From Salinicola acroporae (GTDB lineage Bacteria > Pseudomonadota > Gammaproteobacteria > Pseudomonadales > Halomonadaceae): 64,000 nt of DNA. A program made the position numbers and the translations under genes. The DNA lies in contig NZ_PZJW01000004.1 in the NCBI RefSeq assembly GCF_003206615.1, forward strand, positions 124,001 to 188,000. Reading direction: 5' to 3'. This document shows positions 27,707 to 39,411 of the stretch, one piece after another. Position 1 is the first letter of the stretch. Every line of letters begins with the position of its first letter. Under the pieces are notes generated by a model. It did no database searches and was not told the origin of the DNA. It saw nothing but the letters and a program-made list of their open reading frames with translations.

Positions 27707-27735
27707 TTAACAGAATACTCTGGCTTTCTTATAGT
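27707..27735 (+). promoter_or_regulatory. Promoter of fpr
   Basis: TTAACA (27707-27712), 17-bp spacer, TATAGT (27730-27735); each box matches five of six consensus bases. Confidence 0.65.
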
Positions 27736-27806
27736 CGTCACATCTACTCGGCATCCCGTTTATGCCTTTTCGCTATTATTGTTGTCGTCATCGCAAGGAG
27801 CCGGTC

Positions 27807-28583
27807 ATGAGCAAATTTGCGCTGGAAGAAGTCCTGAGCGTTCACCACTGGAACGACACCCTGTTCAGCTTCCGGACCACGCGTGAGCGCAGCCTGCGCT
27901 TCAAGAACGGGCAGTTCGTGATGATCGGCCTGGAAGTGAACGGCAAGCCGTTGGTGCGTGCCTACTCCGTCGCCAGTCCCAATTACGAAGACCACCTGGA
28001 GTTCTTCAGCATCAAGGTCCAGGACGGTCCGCTGACGTCGCGCCTGCAGCATCTCAAGGTTGGCGACCAGATCATGGTCAGCCGCAAGCCCACGGGGACG
28101 CTGGTCTGCGATGACCTGCTGCCGGGGCGCAATCTCTATATGCTCTCCACCGGTACCGGGCTGGCGCCGTTCATGAGCCTGATCCAGGATCCCGAGGTCT
28201 ACGAGCGCTACGAAAAGGTCGTGCTGATCCACGGCGTGCGTACCGTCAGCGAACTGGCCTATGCGGACTTCATCTCCGAGGAGTTGCCGGCGCACGAGTA
28301 CCTGGGTGACGAGATTCGCGACAAGCTGGTCTACTACCCGACGGTTACCCGCGAGGAATTCCACACCATGGGCCGTCTGACCGACCATATCCGCAGTGGC
28401 AAACTGGTCGAGGATACCGGCCTGCCGCCGCTGGATCCGAAGCAGGACCGGGCCATGATCTGCGGCAGCCCGGCGATGCTCGAAGAGACCAGCGAGCTGC
28501 TCGATGAACTTGGGTTTGCCATCTCGCCGCGCATGGGCGAGCCGGGCGACTACGTCATCGAGCGGGCGTTCGTCGAGAAGTAA
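27807..28583 (+). CDS. fpr: Ferredoxin/flavodoxin-NADP reductase
   Basis: 258 aa; Pseudomonas and Azotobacter Fpr are the same length. FAD-binding motif RAYSVASPN, NADP-binding STGTGLAPFMSL and the C-terminal AFVEK tail typical of the Azotobacter/Pseudomonas subclass. Transfers electrons from NADPH to ferredoxin or flavodoxin, or the reverse. AAGGAG lies 7 nt before the chosen ATG; an upstream frame from 27762 has no site. Divergent from finR. Confidence 0.95.
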   Translation: MSKFALEEVLSVHHWNDTLFSFRTTRERSLRFKNGQFVMIGLEVNGKPLVRAYSVASPNYEDHLEFFSIKVQDGPLTSRLQHLKVGDQIMVSRKPTGTLVCDDLLPGRNLYMLSTGTGLAPFMSLIQDPEVYERYEKVVLIHGVRTVSELAYADFISEELPAHEYLGDEIRDKLVYYPTVTREEFHTMGRLTDHIRSGKLVEDTGLPPLDPKQDRAMICGSPAMLEETSELLDELGFAISPRMGEPGDYVIERAFVEK

Positions 28584-28620
28584 GCTCGAAGCCTGAAGAG
28601 CGCCGCTTCGCGGCTGGAAG

Positions 28621-28666
28621 AAAAGAAACCCCGTCAGGCGCAGTATCGCCAGGCGGGGTTTCTTTT
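28621..28666. terminator. Bidirectional terminator between fpr and glnK
   Basis: Long near-perfect stem (AAGAAACCCC with GGGGTTTCTT, plus an inner GTCAGGCG/CGCCAGGC with two mismatches), T-rich on both strands. Serves the convergent fpr and glnK transcripts. Confidence 0.85.
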
Positions 28667-28710
28667 GTTAGACATCCAGCAAACGCTGCTTTACAGCTTC
28701 CAGCTGTGGG

Positions 28711-29088
<378 letters not shown>

Positions 29089-29160
29089 TCAACTCTTTGA
29101 GTGGCCGTTCGAATGCCCGACGACTAGTAGTTTAAGCATACACCGCCGATCGCGGGAATT

Positions 29161-29184
29161 AAAAAAGGCCCCCCGAAGGGGGCC
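29161..29184 (-). terminator. Rho-independent terminator of glnK-amtB
   Basis: Minus strand GGCCCCC-TTCG-GGGGGCC followed by TTTTTT, 34 bp after the amtB stop. Confidence 0.88.
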
Positions 29185-29217
29185 AGGGGAGCACGCCAGC
29201 TCACTCGGTGTGTCGGC

Positions 29218-30468
<1,251 letters not shown>

Positions 30469-30493
30469 TCTTTTGTCTCCTCATTCCGCGCCG

Positions 30494-31024
<531 letters not shown>

Positions 31025-31099
31025 GGCGTAAAGTCGGGAGTTTGCGTAGACTTGAGTGACGGGTCATCGAAGACATCGGGAAATCAAGGAGACAATTTC

Positions 31100-31426
31100 A
31101 TGTCGGCACAAGATCGGTTCGAGCGTCTGACCAGGCAACTGGGTGACAAGCTCCATGGTGCCTCCCAGGCGCCGGGCGATATTCAGCGCAACGTGCAAAG
31201 TGTGTTGCGAGGCGCCATGGAGCGCATGGAGATCGTTTCCCGGGAGGATTTCGACATCATGATGGAAGTACTCCAGCGCACGCGTGAACGTGTCGAGGCG
31301 CTGGAGGAGCAGGTGGCGGCGTTGGAGAACACGCTGCAGAGCGAGCAGGCGGCGCAACCCCGTGTGGAGCCCCGCACTCCGCCGGGCGACGACACCGATG
31401 GCAGCGCTCACGGAACCAAGCCCTGA
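31100..31426 (+). CDS. ubiK: UbiK/YqiC (BMFP) accessory factor of ubiquinone synthesis
   Basis: 108 aa. N-terminal amphipathic region, then REDFDIMMEVLQRTRERVEALEEQVAALE, a C-terminal coiled coil typical of the BMFP family. UbiK supports UbiJ in aerobic ubiquinone synthesis and binds membranes as a trimer. A polar tail follows the coil. AAGGAGA precedes the ATG; the open frame upstream is non-coding. Followed 176 bp later by comM. Confidence 0.88.
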   Translation: MSAQDRFERLTRQLGDKLHGASQAPGDIQRNVQSVLRGAMERMEIVSREDFDIMMEVLQRTRERVEALEEQVAALENTLQSEQAAQPRVEPRTPPGDDTDGSAHGTKP

Positions 31427-31602
31427 CCATGTCGGGGCCAATGCCAGTTGATCCGGGTCGCCGACGGGCATTCTCGCCCGGGTGGTGATGCCGATCGAGT
31501 TGCGATATCACGTAACATTATGTAGTTGTAGGGCCACGAAGGATGTCGTCCTGACATCCCCTGGCCTGCGGCGACTGCCCAGGTGCCGACCTGGGAGCCC
31601 CC

Positions 31603-33123
31603 ATGACGCTTGCCATCGTGCGTGCCCGCGCCAGCCTCGGACTTGAGGCCCCTGAAGTGCTGATCGAGGTTCACTTGAGTAACGGTTTGCCAGGGTTGAC
31701 GCTGGTGGGCCTGCCAGAGGCCGCGGTCAAGGAGAGTCGCGAACGGGTTCGTAGCGCGCTCATCAACGCCGGTTTCGAGTTTCCCTCGCGTCGCATCACG
31801 CTCAATCTGGCGCCCGCCGACCTGCCCAAGGATGGCGGCCGCTTCGATCTTCCGATTGCGCTGGGCATCCTGATGGCATCCGGTCAGGTTCCCGTCGAGG
31901 CGGCCGAACGGCTCGAAGTCGTCGGCGAGGTGGCGCTGGACGGGGCGCTGCGGCCGGTCACGGGCGTACTCCCGACGGCGCTGGCGGCGCGGCGCGCAGG
32001 CCGAGGGCTCATCGTCCCGCTCGCCAATGCCGATGAAGCGGCATTGGCCGATGGCGTCGAGGTGTTCGCGGCGGGGCATCTTCTGGAGGTCGTGAGCCAT
32101 TTACTCGGCCGCGAGAAACTCGTTGCGCACCAATTTGGCGCGCCCGTCAACGCGGAGCTGCCCCAACCGGACATGGCGGATGTCAAGGGGCAGCATCAGG
32201 CGCGCCGGGCGCTGGAGGTCGCGGCGGCGGGTGGCCACAATCTGTTGCTGGCGGGGCCGCCAGGCACAGGCAAGACCATGCTGGCCAGCCGGCTGGCGGG
32301 CATTCTGCCGCCGCTGACACAAGATGAATCGCTCGAGGTGGCGGCGGTACGGTCGGTGTGCGGGCTGCCGATCATGGAACGCTGGGGGCAACGACCGTTT
32401 CGCAACCCGCACCACACCTCGAGCGGCGTGGCGCTGGTGGGTGGTGGCGCACGCCCGCGGCCCGGCGAGATCTCGCTGGCGCATCAGGGGGTGCTGTTTC
32501 TGGACGAGTTGCCGGAGTTCGACCGCCACGTGCTGGAAGTCCTGCGGGAGCCGATGGAATCGGCGCAGATCCTGATCTCCCGGGCCAATCACCAGCGCCG
32601 CTTTCCGGCTCGTTTCCAACTGGTCGCCGCCATGAATCCCTGCCCCTGCGGGCATCTCGGCGATCCGCGTCAGCGCTGCCACTGCAGCCCCGCACAGATC
32701 CAGCGCTATCAGTCGCGGCTGTCCGGCCCCTTGCTGGACCGGATCGACCTGCAGGTCGAGGTGCCTGCGCTTCCGGCCACCCAATTGACCGATCAAACGC
32801 CAGGTGAGTCTTCCGCCAGCGTGAGGGAGCGGGTTCTCGCCGCGCGCCGACGTCAGCAAGCGCGGGGCTATCTCAACGCCCATCTGCCCGGCCCCGAGCT
32901 GGAAGCCGCCTGCGCCTTGTCCTCGGATGAGCGGCAGTGGTTCGCCAGCGTGCTGGATCGGCTCAATCTCTCCGCGCGGGCCTATCACCGCGTACTACGG
33001 GTGGCGCTGACCCTGGCCGATCTCGGCGGTGAAGCGCGAGTCGGCAAGGCGCAGCTGATGGAGGCGATCGGCTATCGTCAGTTGGACCGCATGCTGAAGG
33101 CCAACGATCCCATGCGGGCGTGA
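31603..33123 (+). CDS. comM: ComM/YifB, Mg-chelatase-like AAA+ helicase
   Basis: 506 aa. N-terminal Lon-protease-like fold domain (1-180), AAA+ domain with Walker A GPPGTGKTM and Walker B VLFLDELPEF, and a C-terminal Mg-chelatase domain with a four-cysteine zinc motif (NPCPCGHLGDPRQRCHC). ComM promotes branch migration during natural transformation and is widespread beyond competent species. Length matches the family. Confidence 0.94.
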   Translation: MTLAIVRARASLGLEAPEVLIEVHLSNGLPGLTLVGLPEAAVKESRERVRSALINAGFEFPSRRITLNLAPADLPKDGGRFDLPIALGILMASGQVPVEAAERLEVVGEVALDGALRPVTGVLPTALAARRAGRGLIVPLANADEAALADGVEVFAAGHLLEVVSHLLGREKLVAHQFGAPVNAELPQPDMADVKGQHQARRALEVAAAGGHNLLLAGPPGTGKTMLASRLAGILPPLTQDESLEVAAVRSVCGLPIMERWGQRPFRNPHHTSSGVALVGGGARPRPGEISLAHQGVLFLDELPEFDRHVLEVLREPMESAQILISRANHQRRFPARFQLVAAMNPCPCGHLGDPRQRCHCSPAQIQRYQSRLSGPLLDRIDLQVEVPALPATQLTDQTPGESSASVRERVLAARRRQQARGYLNAHLPGPELEAACALSSDERQWFASVLDRLNLSARAYHRVLRVALTLADLGGEARVGKAQLMEAIGYRQLDRMLKANDPMRA

Positions 33124-33136
33124 TTCGGGATACGAC

Positions 33137-34249
33137 TCACTCCCCGTTCCGCAATGCCGACGCCAACGTCTCGAGTCTACCCGGCACCAGCGCCTCGTCG
33201 AGCGCGCTGATGCGCAGCAGATGCCCTAGCGCCGGGTGCGCCGGGCGGTGGATCAACGTGCCTTCCGCCAGCAGTTGCCGATGGATCGCGCTGGCGCGCT
33301 CGGCGTCGCTCAGGCGCAGCGCCACGAAATTGGTCGTGCTGGGAAGCACATCGCCGCCGCGTTCTCGCAGCCACGTGCTCAGGGCCTCGCGCCGACTTAT
33401 CACCGCGGTCACGTGCTCGCGGGTCTCGTCGGGGTGCGCGAGAACGGTCTCCGCGGCCGCCAGGGCCAGCGACGAGACGGCGTAGTGAATCCTCACTTTC
33501 AGCAGCATGGCGTGGGTTTCCGGCGTGGCGATGGCGTAGCCCACGCGCAGCCCGGCAAGGCCGTGGGCCTTCGAGAAGGTGCGTAGACGAATCACGCCGG
33601 GCCAGATGGCATTGGCGGCCGGCGACGCCGCATCGTCGCGGAAATCATGGTAGGCCTCGTCGAGGACCAGGGTGCAGTCGTGGGGCAGGGCGTCGCGCAA
33701 CGCCAGCACCTCGGCGTCGGCGTGGAGATGGCCGCTGGGATTGTCGGGATTGGCGAGATAGACCACGCGGGCACTCTCGCGATTGGCCTCGGCCGCCAGG
33801 GCGTCGAGATCCGGCGCCAGCAGGTCGGCGCGACTGGTGTACGCGACTTCCAACTGGCGGCAGCCATGTCCCTGCACGAAGTAGCTCCAGGTGGGATAGG
33901 TGCCGGCGCTGGTGAGCACGGTGTCGCCCGGCTCGCACAGGGCGCGCAGTGCCAGCGCCATCAGGCTGTCCGCGCCCGCATCGACCAGTAGCGCTTCCAT
34001 CGGTAATTCCAGGCTCTCGGCCAGCCGCCGGCGAACCTGCCATGCCTCGGCATCGCCATAGGTCCGGGCGAGCTCGGCGACATCCTCTCCGAACCGGGCC
34101 GTCAGTGCCCGATGCGGCATGTCGAGTCCTTCGTTGGAGCCGATACGGTGCGGCAGGGCGTGCCCGAGCCTGCGCTCCAGTGCCTGCAACCCCGGGAAGG
34201 GGTTGTGGGGGCCATCTTGATTGCCGAGGTGACGAGCAAAGCGTGACAT
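33137..34249 (-). CDS. Histidinol-phosphate aminotransferase-like PLP enzyme
   Basis: 370 aa fold-type I class I/II aminotransferase. The PLP lysine is K227 in RLRTFSKAHGLAGLRVGYA; N167/D197/Y200 (ANPDNPSG, LVLDEAYHDF) complete the cofactor site. The sequence follows HisC-like enzymes, but there are no his genes around, so it could be an aromatic or other amino-acid transaminase. The GTG/ATG start gives MSRFARHLGNQDGPHNPFP. Convergent with comM (13 bp), 24 bp downstream of the lipoprotein gene and probably co-transcribed with it. Confidence 0.82.
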   Translation of the reverse strand: MSRFARHLGNQDGPHNPFPGLQALERRLGHALPHRIGSNEGLDMPHRALTARFGEDVAELARTYGDAEAWQVRRRLAESLELPMEALLVDAGADSLMALALRALCEPGDTVLTSAGTYPTWSYFVQGHGCRQLEVAYTSRADLLAPDLDALAAEANRESARVVYLANPDNPSGHLHADAEVLALRDALPHDCTLVLDEAYHDFRDDAASPAANAIWPGVIRLRTFSKAHGLAGLRVGYAIATPETHAMLLKVRIHYAVSSLALAAAETVLAHPDETREHVTAVISRREALSTWLRERGGDVLPSTTNFVALRLSDAERASAIHRQLLAEGTLIHRPAHPALGHLLRISALDEALVPGRLETLASALRNGE

Positions 34250-34273
34250 GAATATCTCTCTCGGACGTGAAAA

Positions 34274-34771
34274 TCAGGGGGATTCGGTGGTCCTGGGCAG
34301 GGCATCGGGGTCGAGGGCGCCACTGGCTTGCCACTGCCAGTGCTCACCGCCGGGCTGGGAGAGATCGAACTGCAGGCGATAGGGCTGCAAGGTTCGGTCG
34401 CTCAATCGCAACGGGGGTGAGTCGGTCGTCAGTTCAGCCTGGAGCAGCCATTGTCCGTCGGCTCGCGCCGACATCGATGTCGGCGCCCAGTCCAGGACAT
34501 GGGGAGCATTCTCGTTGCTCAGCAGCGCCCGACCCAGCGCCTCGTTCAGCGCAGACGGCGTGATCGGCAGCGTCTCGGCGACTTCCGCGGGGCGCAGCAG
34601 GATCGTGATTGCCGGAGTATCCTGCGCGGGCCAGGGGGGAGATGCCAGCAGCCCTCGGGCGGCGTTGGCGGCAAGCCCCTTCAGTGCCTCGCGGGCATCC
34701 GGCGGCGACTGGTTGAGTCCGGCGCATCCGCCCAGCATGAGCAACACGAGCCCTGTGATCAGCGACTTCAT
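34274..34771 (-). CDS. Putative lipoprotein, unknown function
   Basis: 165 aa. Lipobox LMLGGC gives a lipidated cysteine at position 16. The mature part is about 150 residues of mixed alpha/beta with no recognisable motif. The ATG overlaps the stop of the upstream hydrolase (ATGA at 34771-34768), so the two are translationally coupled; longer upstream starts would overlap the hydrolase further without a ribosome site. Order: hydrolase, lipoprotein, aminotransferase. Confidence 0.65.
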   Translation of the reverse strand: MKSLITGLVLLMLGGCAGLNQSPPDAREALKGLAANAARGLLASPPWPAQDTPAITILLRPAEVAETLPITPSALNEALGRALLSNENAPHVLDWAPTSMSARADGQWLLQAELTTDSPPLRLSDRTLQPYRLQFDLSQPGGEHWQWQASGALDPDALPRTTESP

Positions 34772-35763
34772 GGCGCGGGCAGCGGGTCGGGAGGGTGGGT
34801 CGCGGCGAAGCACGTCAGAAAATCGTCGAGCGCCTCGAACAGCAGGCGGCGAATCGGTTCTGCCTCGTTGACCAGATGGTGGCGAGCATCGGGATGACGC
34901 ACGATCTCGGCGCGAGGAAACTTCCTGCGGAGCGCCTTGAGATTCCAGCTCCAGTCGACGGTCAGGTCCTGTTCTCCCTGCAGGATCAGCACCGGCAGCT
35001 CGCTGGGTGGCCGCTTGAGCAGGGTCGGCATCCAGCGGCGCATGGCCGTGACCCAGGTGAGGGCCAGATGGTCATCCTGCAGGGGGTCGTGCAGACGCAG
35101 GAAGTCGGCGAAATCGAGATTGGTGGTATTGGCGCGATACTTTCGCGGAATGGTATCCACGAACGGACTGGCAATACGGTGTAGCCAGCGGGACTGATTC
35201 CAGCCCCAGGGACGGACCAGGGGCGCCAGCATCACCAGCCCTTGCCATGGCGCCTGGTCGCCGCGCGCCAGCGCGTCGGTGGCCACGATCGACGCACCGG
35301 TGCTCTGGCCGATCGCCAGCCACGGCCCCGGCGCCAGATGTCGCTCCGCGATCTGGCGTTCGATATCGTTGAAGCACTTCACGTAGTCGGTGAAGTCGTC
35401 GATGGTGGCTCGGGCCCCGCTGGAGAGCCCATGGCCGGGCAGATCCCACATCACCACCTGCCAGCCAAGCGTCAACAGGCGTTCGAGCAGGTGACCGTAG
35501 AGACCGAGATGATCGAAGTAGCCGTGGACTACGAAAATCGTTCCCCGAGGCGACGGGGGCGCCCAGACTTGAGCCCAGAGTTCGAACGTCCTGTCCTGCT
35601 CTCCCTCGGCCTGGAGAAAGCCGGCATGGAGTTCCAGATCCTCGATGCTGCCCAGCAGCGCCGATAGCCGGTAGTGGTCGAGATAGTCGGCCAAGGGCGA
35701 ATCGGAGGGTGTCTGGATGTGATGAAGCGGGCCAACAGCCTTCAATGGCGAAAAGTCGAGCAT
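34768..35763 (-). CDS. Alpha/beta hydrolase, lysophospholipase-like
   Basis: 331 aa, serine hydrolase 4 (PldB/monoglyceride lipase) pattern. Oxyanion region FVVHGYFDHLGLYGH, nucleophile elbow IGQSTGAS (GxSxG), aspartate in ILQGEQDLTVDW, histidine in HPDARHHLVNE. Probably hydrolyses lysophospholipid or monoglyceride at the membrane. No signal peptide. Starts a three-gene unit with the lipoprotein and aminotransferase; divergent from glcB. Confidence 0.85.
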   Translation of the reverse strand: MLDFSPLKAVGPLHHIQTPSDSPLADYLDHYRLSALLGSIEDLELHAGFLQAEGEQDRTFELWAQVWAPPSPRGTIFVVHGYFDHLGLYGHLLERLLTLGWQVVMWDLPGHGLSSGARATIDDFTDYVKCFNDIERQIAERHLAPGPWLAIGQSTGASIVATDALARGDQAPWQGLVMLAPLVRPWGWNQSRWLHRIASPFVDTIPRKYRANTTNLDFADFLRLHDPLQDDHLALTWVTAMRRWMPTLLKRPPSELPVLILQGEQDLTVDWSWNLKALRRKFPRAEIVRHPDARHHLVNEAEPIRRLLFEALDDFLTCFAATHPPDPLPAP

Positions 35764-35918
35764 GTACGTGTCTCCTGATCCACCTATGCTACTCGTCGTG
35801 CGCTACCGAGACCATGACAGGGTGCGGGAGACGATGATCGACGGCTCGGGATGCAAGGGGAGGACGAAGGTCGGGGGAGACAACGCCCGAGCGGCTGATT
35901 ATGATGCCGTATGTTCTA

Positions 35919-35933
35919 TGGAAATATTTTCCA
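35919..35933. promoter_or_regulatory. IclR-type operator upstream of malate synthase G
   Basis: TGGAAATATTTTCCA, perfect 6-3-6 palindrome close to the IclR consensus TGGAAATNATTTCCA. A possible promoter (GAGACA at 35877, TATGAT at 35900) would place the site just past the start, at about +7 to +21, a repressor position. An IclR gene lies at 94 in this window. Confidence 0.55.
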
Positions 35934-36012
35934 CAAATGGTCCTGTGGGCGCGATGGGGTCGCGATTGAGGCGGCGGACGTGGCCTGAGGGACTACCGAT
36001 CTGGAGGCGAAC

Positions 36013-38193
36013 ATGACATCCGACACAACGAAACGTACCACTCATCACAGGCTGCGGGTAGCGACGGCGCTCGAGCGCTTCATTGTCGACGAGGTTCTGC
36101 CGGGTACCGATATCGACGCCGATGCCTTCTGGACCGGCTTCGACGCGCTGGTTCACGATCTCGCTCCACGTAACCGCGAGCTGCTGGCCGAGCGCGATCG
36201 TCTTCAGCATCAACTCGACGACTGGCATCGCGACAATCCCGGCGAGATCAAGGAGATGGCGGCCTACCGCGCCTTCCTCAAGAAGATCGGCTACCTGGTC
36301 GAGGCTCCCGCAAAAGTCCAGGCCACCACGACCAACGTGGATGACGAGATCGCGCGGCAGGCCGGGCCTCAACTGGTGGTGCCGGTCAACAACGCCCGCT
36401 ACGCGCTCAACGCTGCCAACGCCCGCTGGGGCAGTCTCTACGACGCGCTATATGGCACCGACGTGATCAGCGAGGCCGATGGCGCCGAGAAGGGCAACGC
36501 CTACAACCCCAAGCGCGGCGACAAGGTGATCGCCTACGCCCGCAACGTGCTCGATATGGCTGCGCCACTGGCGACCGGTTCGCACCGGGAGGCGGTCGGT
36601 TATGTCGTGCGTGATGGTCGGCTGTCGGTGACGCTGGAGGGCGGACGCGACACGGGCTTGAAGAACCCGGGCCAATTCGTCGGTTTCCAGGGCGAGGCGT
36701 CATCGCCCGACGCGATCCTGCTCTCCAACCACGGCCTGCATCTCGAGATCCAGATCGACGCCGGGCACCCGATCGGCAAGACCGACCCGGCGCACGTCAA
36801 GGACCTGCTGGTCGAGGCGGCGGTGACCACGATCATGGATTGCGAGGATTCGGTGGCGGCGGTCGATGCCGAGGACAAGACGCTGGTCTATCGTAACTGG
36901 CTCGGGCTGATGAAAGGCGATCTCGAGGAGCGTTTCGACAAGGGCGGCAAGACCGTCACCCGACGACTCAACCCGGATCGCGACTACACCTTGCCGGACG
37001 GCGGCTCGCTGACCCTGCCGGGCCGCTCGCTGATGTTCGTGCGTAACGTCGGCCATCTGATGACCACGCCGGCCATTCTCGACGACGAGGGTAACGAGAT
37101 CCCCGAGGGCATACTGGATGCGGTGATGACCTCGCTGATCGGTCTGCACGACCTGAAACGGGAGCGCGGCAACTCGCGCGCCGGTTCGCTCTATATCGTC
37201 AAGCCGAAGATGCACGGCCCCCAGGAGGTTGCCTTCGCCGATGAACTGTTCGGGCGCGTCGAACAGCTGCTCGGGCTGCCGGCGGCCACGCTGAAGATGG
37301 GCATCATGGACGAGGAGCGTCGGACCTCGGTCAACCTGAAAGGCTGTATCGACGCGGCAGCCTCGCGTGTCGCCTTCATCAACACCGGCTTCCTGGACCG
37401 CACCGGCGACGAGATGCATACCGCCATGAACGCCGGACCGATGCTGCGCAAGGGCGACATGAAGGGCAGCCGCTGGATCGGCGCCTATGAGCGCAGCAAC
37501 GTCCAGATCGGCCTCGCCTGCGGGCTGCGGGGCCGAGCCCAGATCGGCAAGGGCATGTGGGCGATGCCGGACCTGATGGCGGCCATGCTCGATCAGAAAG
37601 TGGGCCATCCCAAGGCGGGGGCCAATACCGCCTGGGTGCCGTCACCCACTGCCGCGGTGTTGCATGCGCTGCACTACCATCAGATCGACGTGGGGGCGAT
37701 CCAGCGCGAGATGGAGGAGCAGGGGGAGGTGGATCTTCTCGACGACCTGCTGACCGTGCCGGTCGACCCCGAGGCGGCCTGGGGGAGCGACGAGATCCAG
37801 CAGGAGCTCGACAACAACTGCCAGGGCATCCTCGGCTACGTGGTGCGCTGGGTCGAGCACGGGGTGGGCTGCTCCAAGGTGCCGGACATCCACGATGTCG
37901 GCCTGATGGAGGACCGTGCCACGCTGCGCATCTCCAGCCAGCACATCGCCAACTGGCTGCATCACGGCATCGTCGACGAGGCCCAGGTCCGCGAGACATT
38001 GGAGCGCATGGCCAAGGTGGTCGACGGGCAGAATGCCGACGATCCGGGCTATACGCCGATGACGTCGCATCTGGCGGACTCCACCGCCTTCCAGGCAGCG
38101 TCGGACCTGATCTTCAAGGGCCGCGAGCAGCCTTCCGGCTACACCGAGCCGTTGCTGCATCACTGGCGGGCGGTGGACAAGGCCAAACACTGA
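36013..38193 (+). CDS. glcB: Malate synthase G
   Basis: 726 aa, same size as E. coli GlcB (723). Condenses glyoxylate with acetyl-CoA in the glyoxylate and glycolate pathways. Typical segments: [37 protein letters not shown] (metal and substrate residues), [18 protein letters not shown] and the C-terminal [24 protein letters not shown] ribosome site. Alone, without glycolate oxidase genes. An IclR-like dyad upstream suggests carbon-source control. Confidence 0.96.
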   Translation: MTSDTTKRTTHHRLRVATALERFIVDEVLPGTDIDADAFWTGFDALVHDLAPRNRELLAERDRLQHQLDDWHRDNPGEIKEMAAYRAFLKKIGYLVEAPAKVQATTTNVDDEIARQAGPQLVVPVNNARYALNAANARWGSLYDALYGTDVISEADGAEKGNAYNPKRGDKVIAYARNVLDMAAPLATGSHREAVGYVVRDGRLSVTLEGGRDTGLKNPGQFVGFQGEASSPDAILLSNHGLHLEIQIDAGHPIGKTDPAHVKDLLVEAAVTTIMDCEDSVAAVDAEDKTLVYRNWLGLMKGDLEERFDKGGKTVTRRLNPDRDYTLPDGGSLTLPGRSLMFVRNVGHLMTTPAILDDEGNEIPEGILDAVMTSLIGLHDLKRERGNSRAGSLYIVKPKMHGPQEVAFADELFGRVEQLLGLPAATLKMGIMDEERRTSVNLKGCIDAAASRVAFINTGFLDRTGDEMHTAMNAGPMLRKGDMKGSRWIGAYERSNVQIGLACGLRGRAQIGKGMWAMPDLMAAMLDQKVGHPKAGANTAWVPSPTAAVLHALHYHQIDVGAIQREMEEQGEVDLLDDLLTVPVDPEAAWGSDEIQQELDNNCQGILGYVVRWVEHGVGCSKVPDIHDVGLMEDRATLRISSQHIANWLHHGIVDEAQVRETLERMAKVVDGQNADDPGYTPMTSHLADSTAFQAASDLIFKGREQPSGYTEPLLHHWRAVDKAKH

Positions 38194-38242
38194 GGCCCAA
38201 GGTCGGTGCCCAACCGGGCATCAGCCTGCCAGCGGCATGAAC

Positions 38243-38274
38243 CCGACGCCAGCGACCCCGGTCGCTGGCGTCGG
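38243..38274. terminator. Inverted repeat after glcB
   Basis: 14-bp perfect stem (CCGACGCCAGCGAC with its complement) around CCCG, 49 bp after the glcB stop. No T-run, so a factor-assisted terminator or message-stabilising hairpin is equally likely. Confidence 0.5.
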
Positions 38275-38438
38275 CGTGTGTGGGGCGGCGCTGCGGTCGC
38301 GATGATCGTTGGGATATGCCGGTGCGCCCGGCTGTGCCTGATGCGCGGCTTGCGCTATCTTGGGCGCAACGTTCTCGAGCGTCCTGTGCCTGGGCATGAG
38401 GTCCGGCGTGCCGAGAACCGCTGCCGGGGGAGAGTTCG

Positions 38439-38855
38439 ATGACCGTGATGACCGCCGCCGAGATCGAGGATTACCTCGACGATGTCTTTCCACACCGCCA
38501 GGGGACCATCGAAGCGGTCGATCACCTGCGGGCGACCATGAGCCTGGCGATCGAGGACGAACACCTGCGTCCCGGCGCCAGCGTCTCGGGGCCATCGATG
38601 ATGGGGCTGGCCGATGTCTGCCTCTACGTGGCGATCCTGGCCGAGATCGGGCCCGAGGCGATGGCCGTGACCAGCAGCCTCAACTGCCACTTCCTGCGCC
38701 GCGCCCGCGGCGACCGGGACCTGATCGCCAATGCGCGCATCCTCAAGCTGGGCCGACGGTTGGCGGTGGGGGAGGTGCAGCTCTTTTCCACCGGCGACGA
38801 CGACCCGGTGGCACTGGTCACGGCGACCTATGTGCTGCCGGATCGCGACGATTGA
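38439..38855 (+). CDS. PaaI-family hot-dog thioesterase
   Basis: 138 aa. The PaaI/ThuI hot-dog pattern is visible: RPGASVSGPSMMGLADVCLY around the central helix (with the catalytic acidic position replaced by the D of MGLAD), TSSLNCHFLRRARGDRDL and LVTATYVLP. Likely hydrolyses an acyl-CoA; substrate unknown. GGGGGAGAG lies upstream. It stands alone after glcB and converges on DUF423. Confidence 0.8.
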   Translation: MTVMTAAEIEDYLDDVFPHRQGTIEAVDHLRATMSLAIEDEHLRPGASVSGPSMMGLADVCLYVAILAEIGPEAMAVTSSLNCHFLRRARGDRDLIANARILKLGRRLAVGEVQLFSTGDDDPVALVTATYVLPDRDD

Positions 38856-38876
38856 CCTCAGTTGACTCGACCGCGG

Positions 38877-39269
38877 TCACGCCTGGCGCGTGGCCGGACG
38901 CTGTCGCCATGCGCTCCACGCCAGCACCAGCCACCCCGCCATCAGCAACAGGCCGCCGAAGGGCGTGACGATTCCCAGCGCTCGCATTCCGCCGAGCACC
39001 AGCAGGTAGAGCGAACCGCTGAACAGCATCATCCCCGCGAACCACAGCCAGATCGCCAGCCTCTGGCCGCGCAGATCCTGCTTCCCCTGCCAGCCGAGCA
39101 CGGCCATGACCGCCAGCGTGTGCCACGCCTGGTAGCGCACGGCAGTATGGAAAACCTCGAGATCGCGCGGCGAGAGCGTGTTCGCCAGCGCGTGGGCGCC
39201 GAACGCACCGGCGGCCACGATCAGGAACCCGCTCAGGGCGGCAAGAAACCAGGGCCACTTTTGGTGCAT
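38877..39269 (-). CDS. DUF423 family membrane protein
   Basis: 130 aa with four predicted helices. The family motif AGAFGAHALANTLSPRDLEVFHTAVRY near the N-terminus and FAGMMLFSGSLYLLVL are diagnostic. Small inner-membrane protein of unknown function, widely conserved (E. coli YgdD type). Convergent with the thioesterase (21 bp), divergent from the symporter. Confidence 0.88.
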   Translation of the reverse strand: MHQKWPWFLAALSGFLIVAAGAFGAHALANTLSPRDLEVFHTAVRYQAWHTLAVMAVLGWQGKQDLRGQRLAIWLWFAGMMLFSGSLYLLVLGGMRALGIVTPFGGLLLMAGWLVLAWSAWRQRPATRQA

Positions 39270-39411
39270 GTTGCGACTCCTCGATGGCGACTATGCTTGA
39301 TAAAGGCGTCAGCCGCAGAATTGACGCCCGCTAGTCTAGCGCGTAAAAAACCGGCTCGGCAGCCGCCTGCCAGCGTTTGCGACGTCATCGTTACCCATAA
39401 GGACTTCCGAA

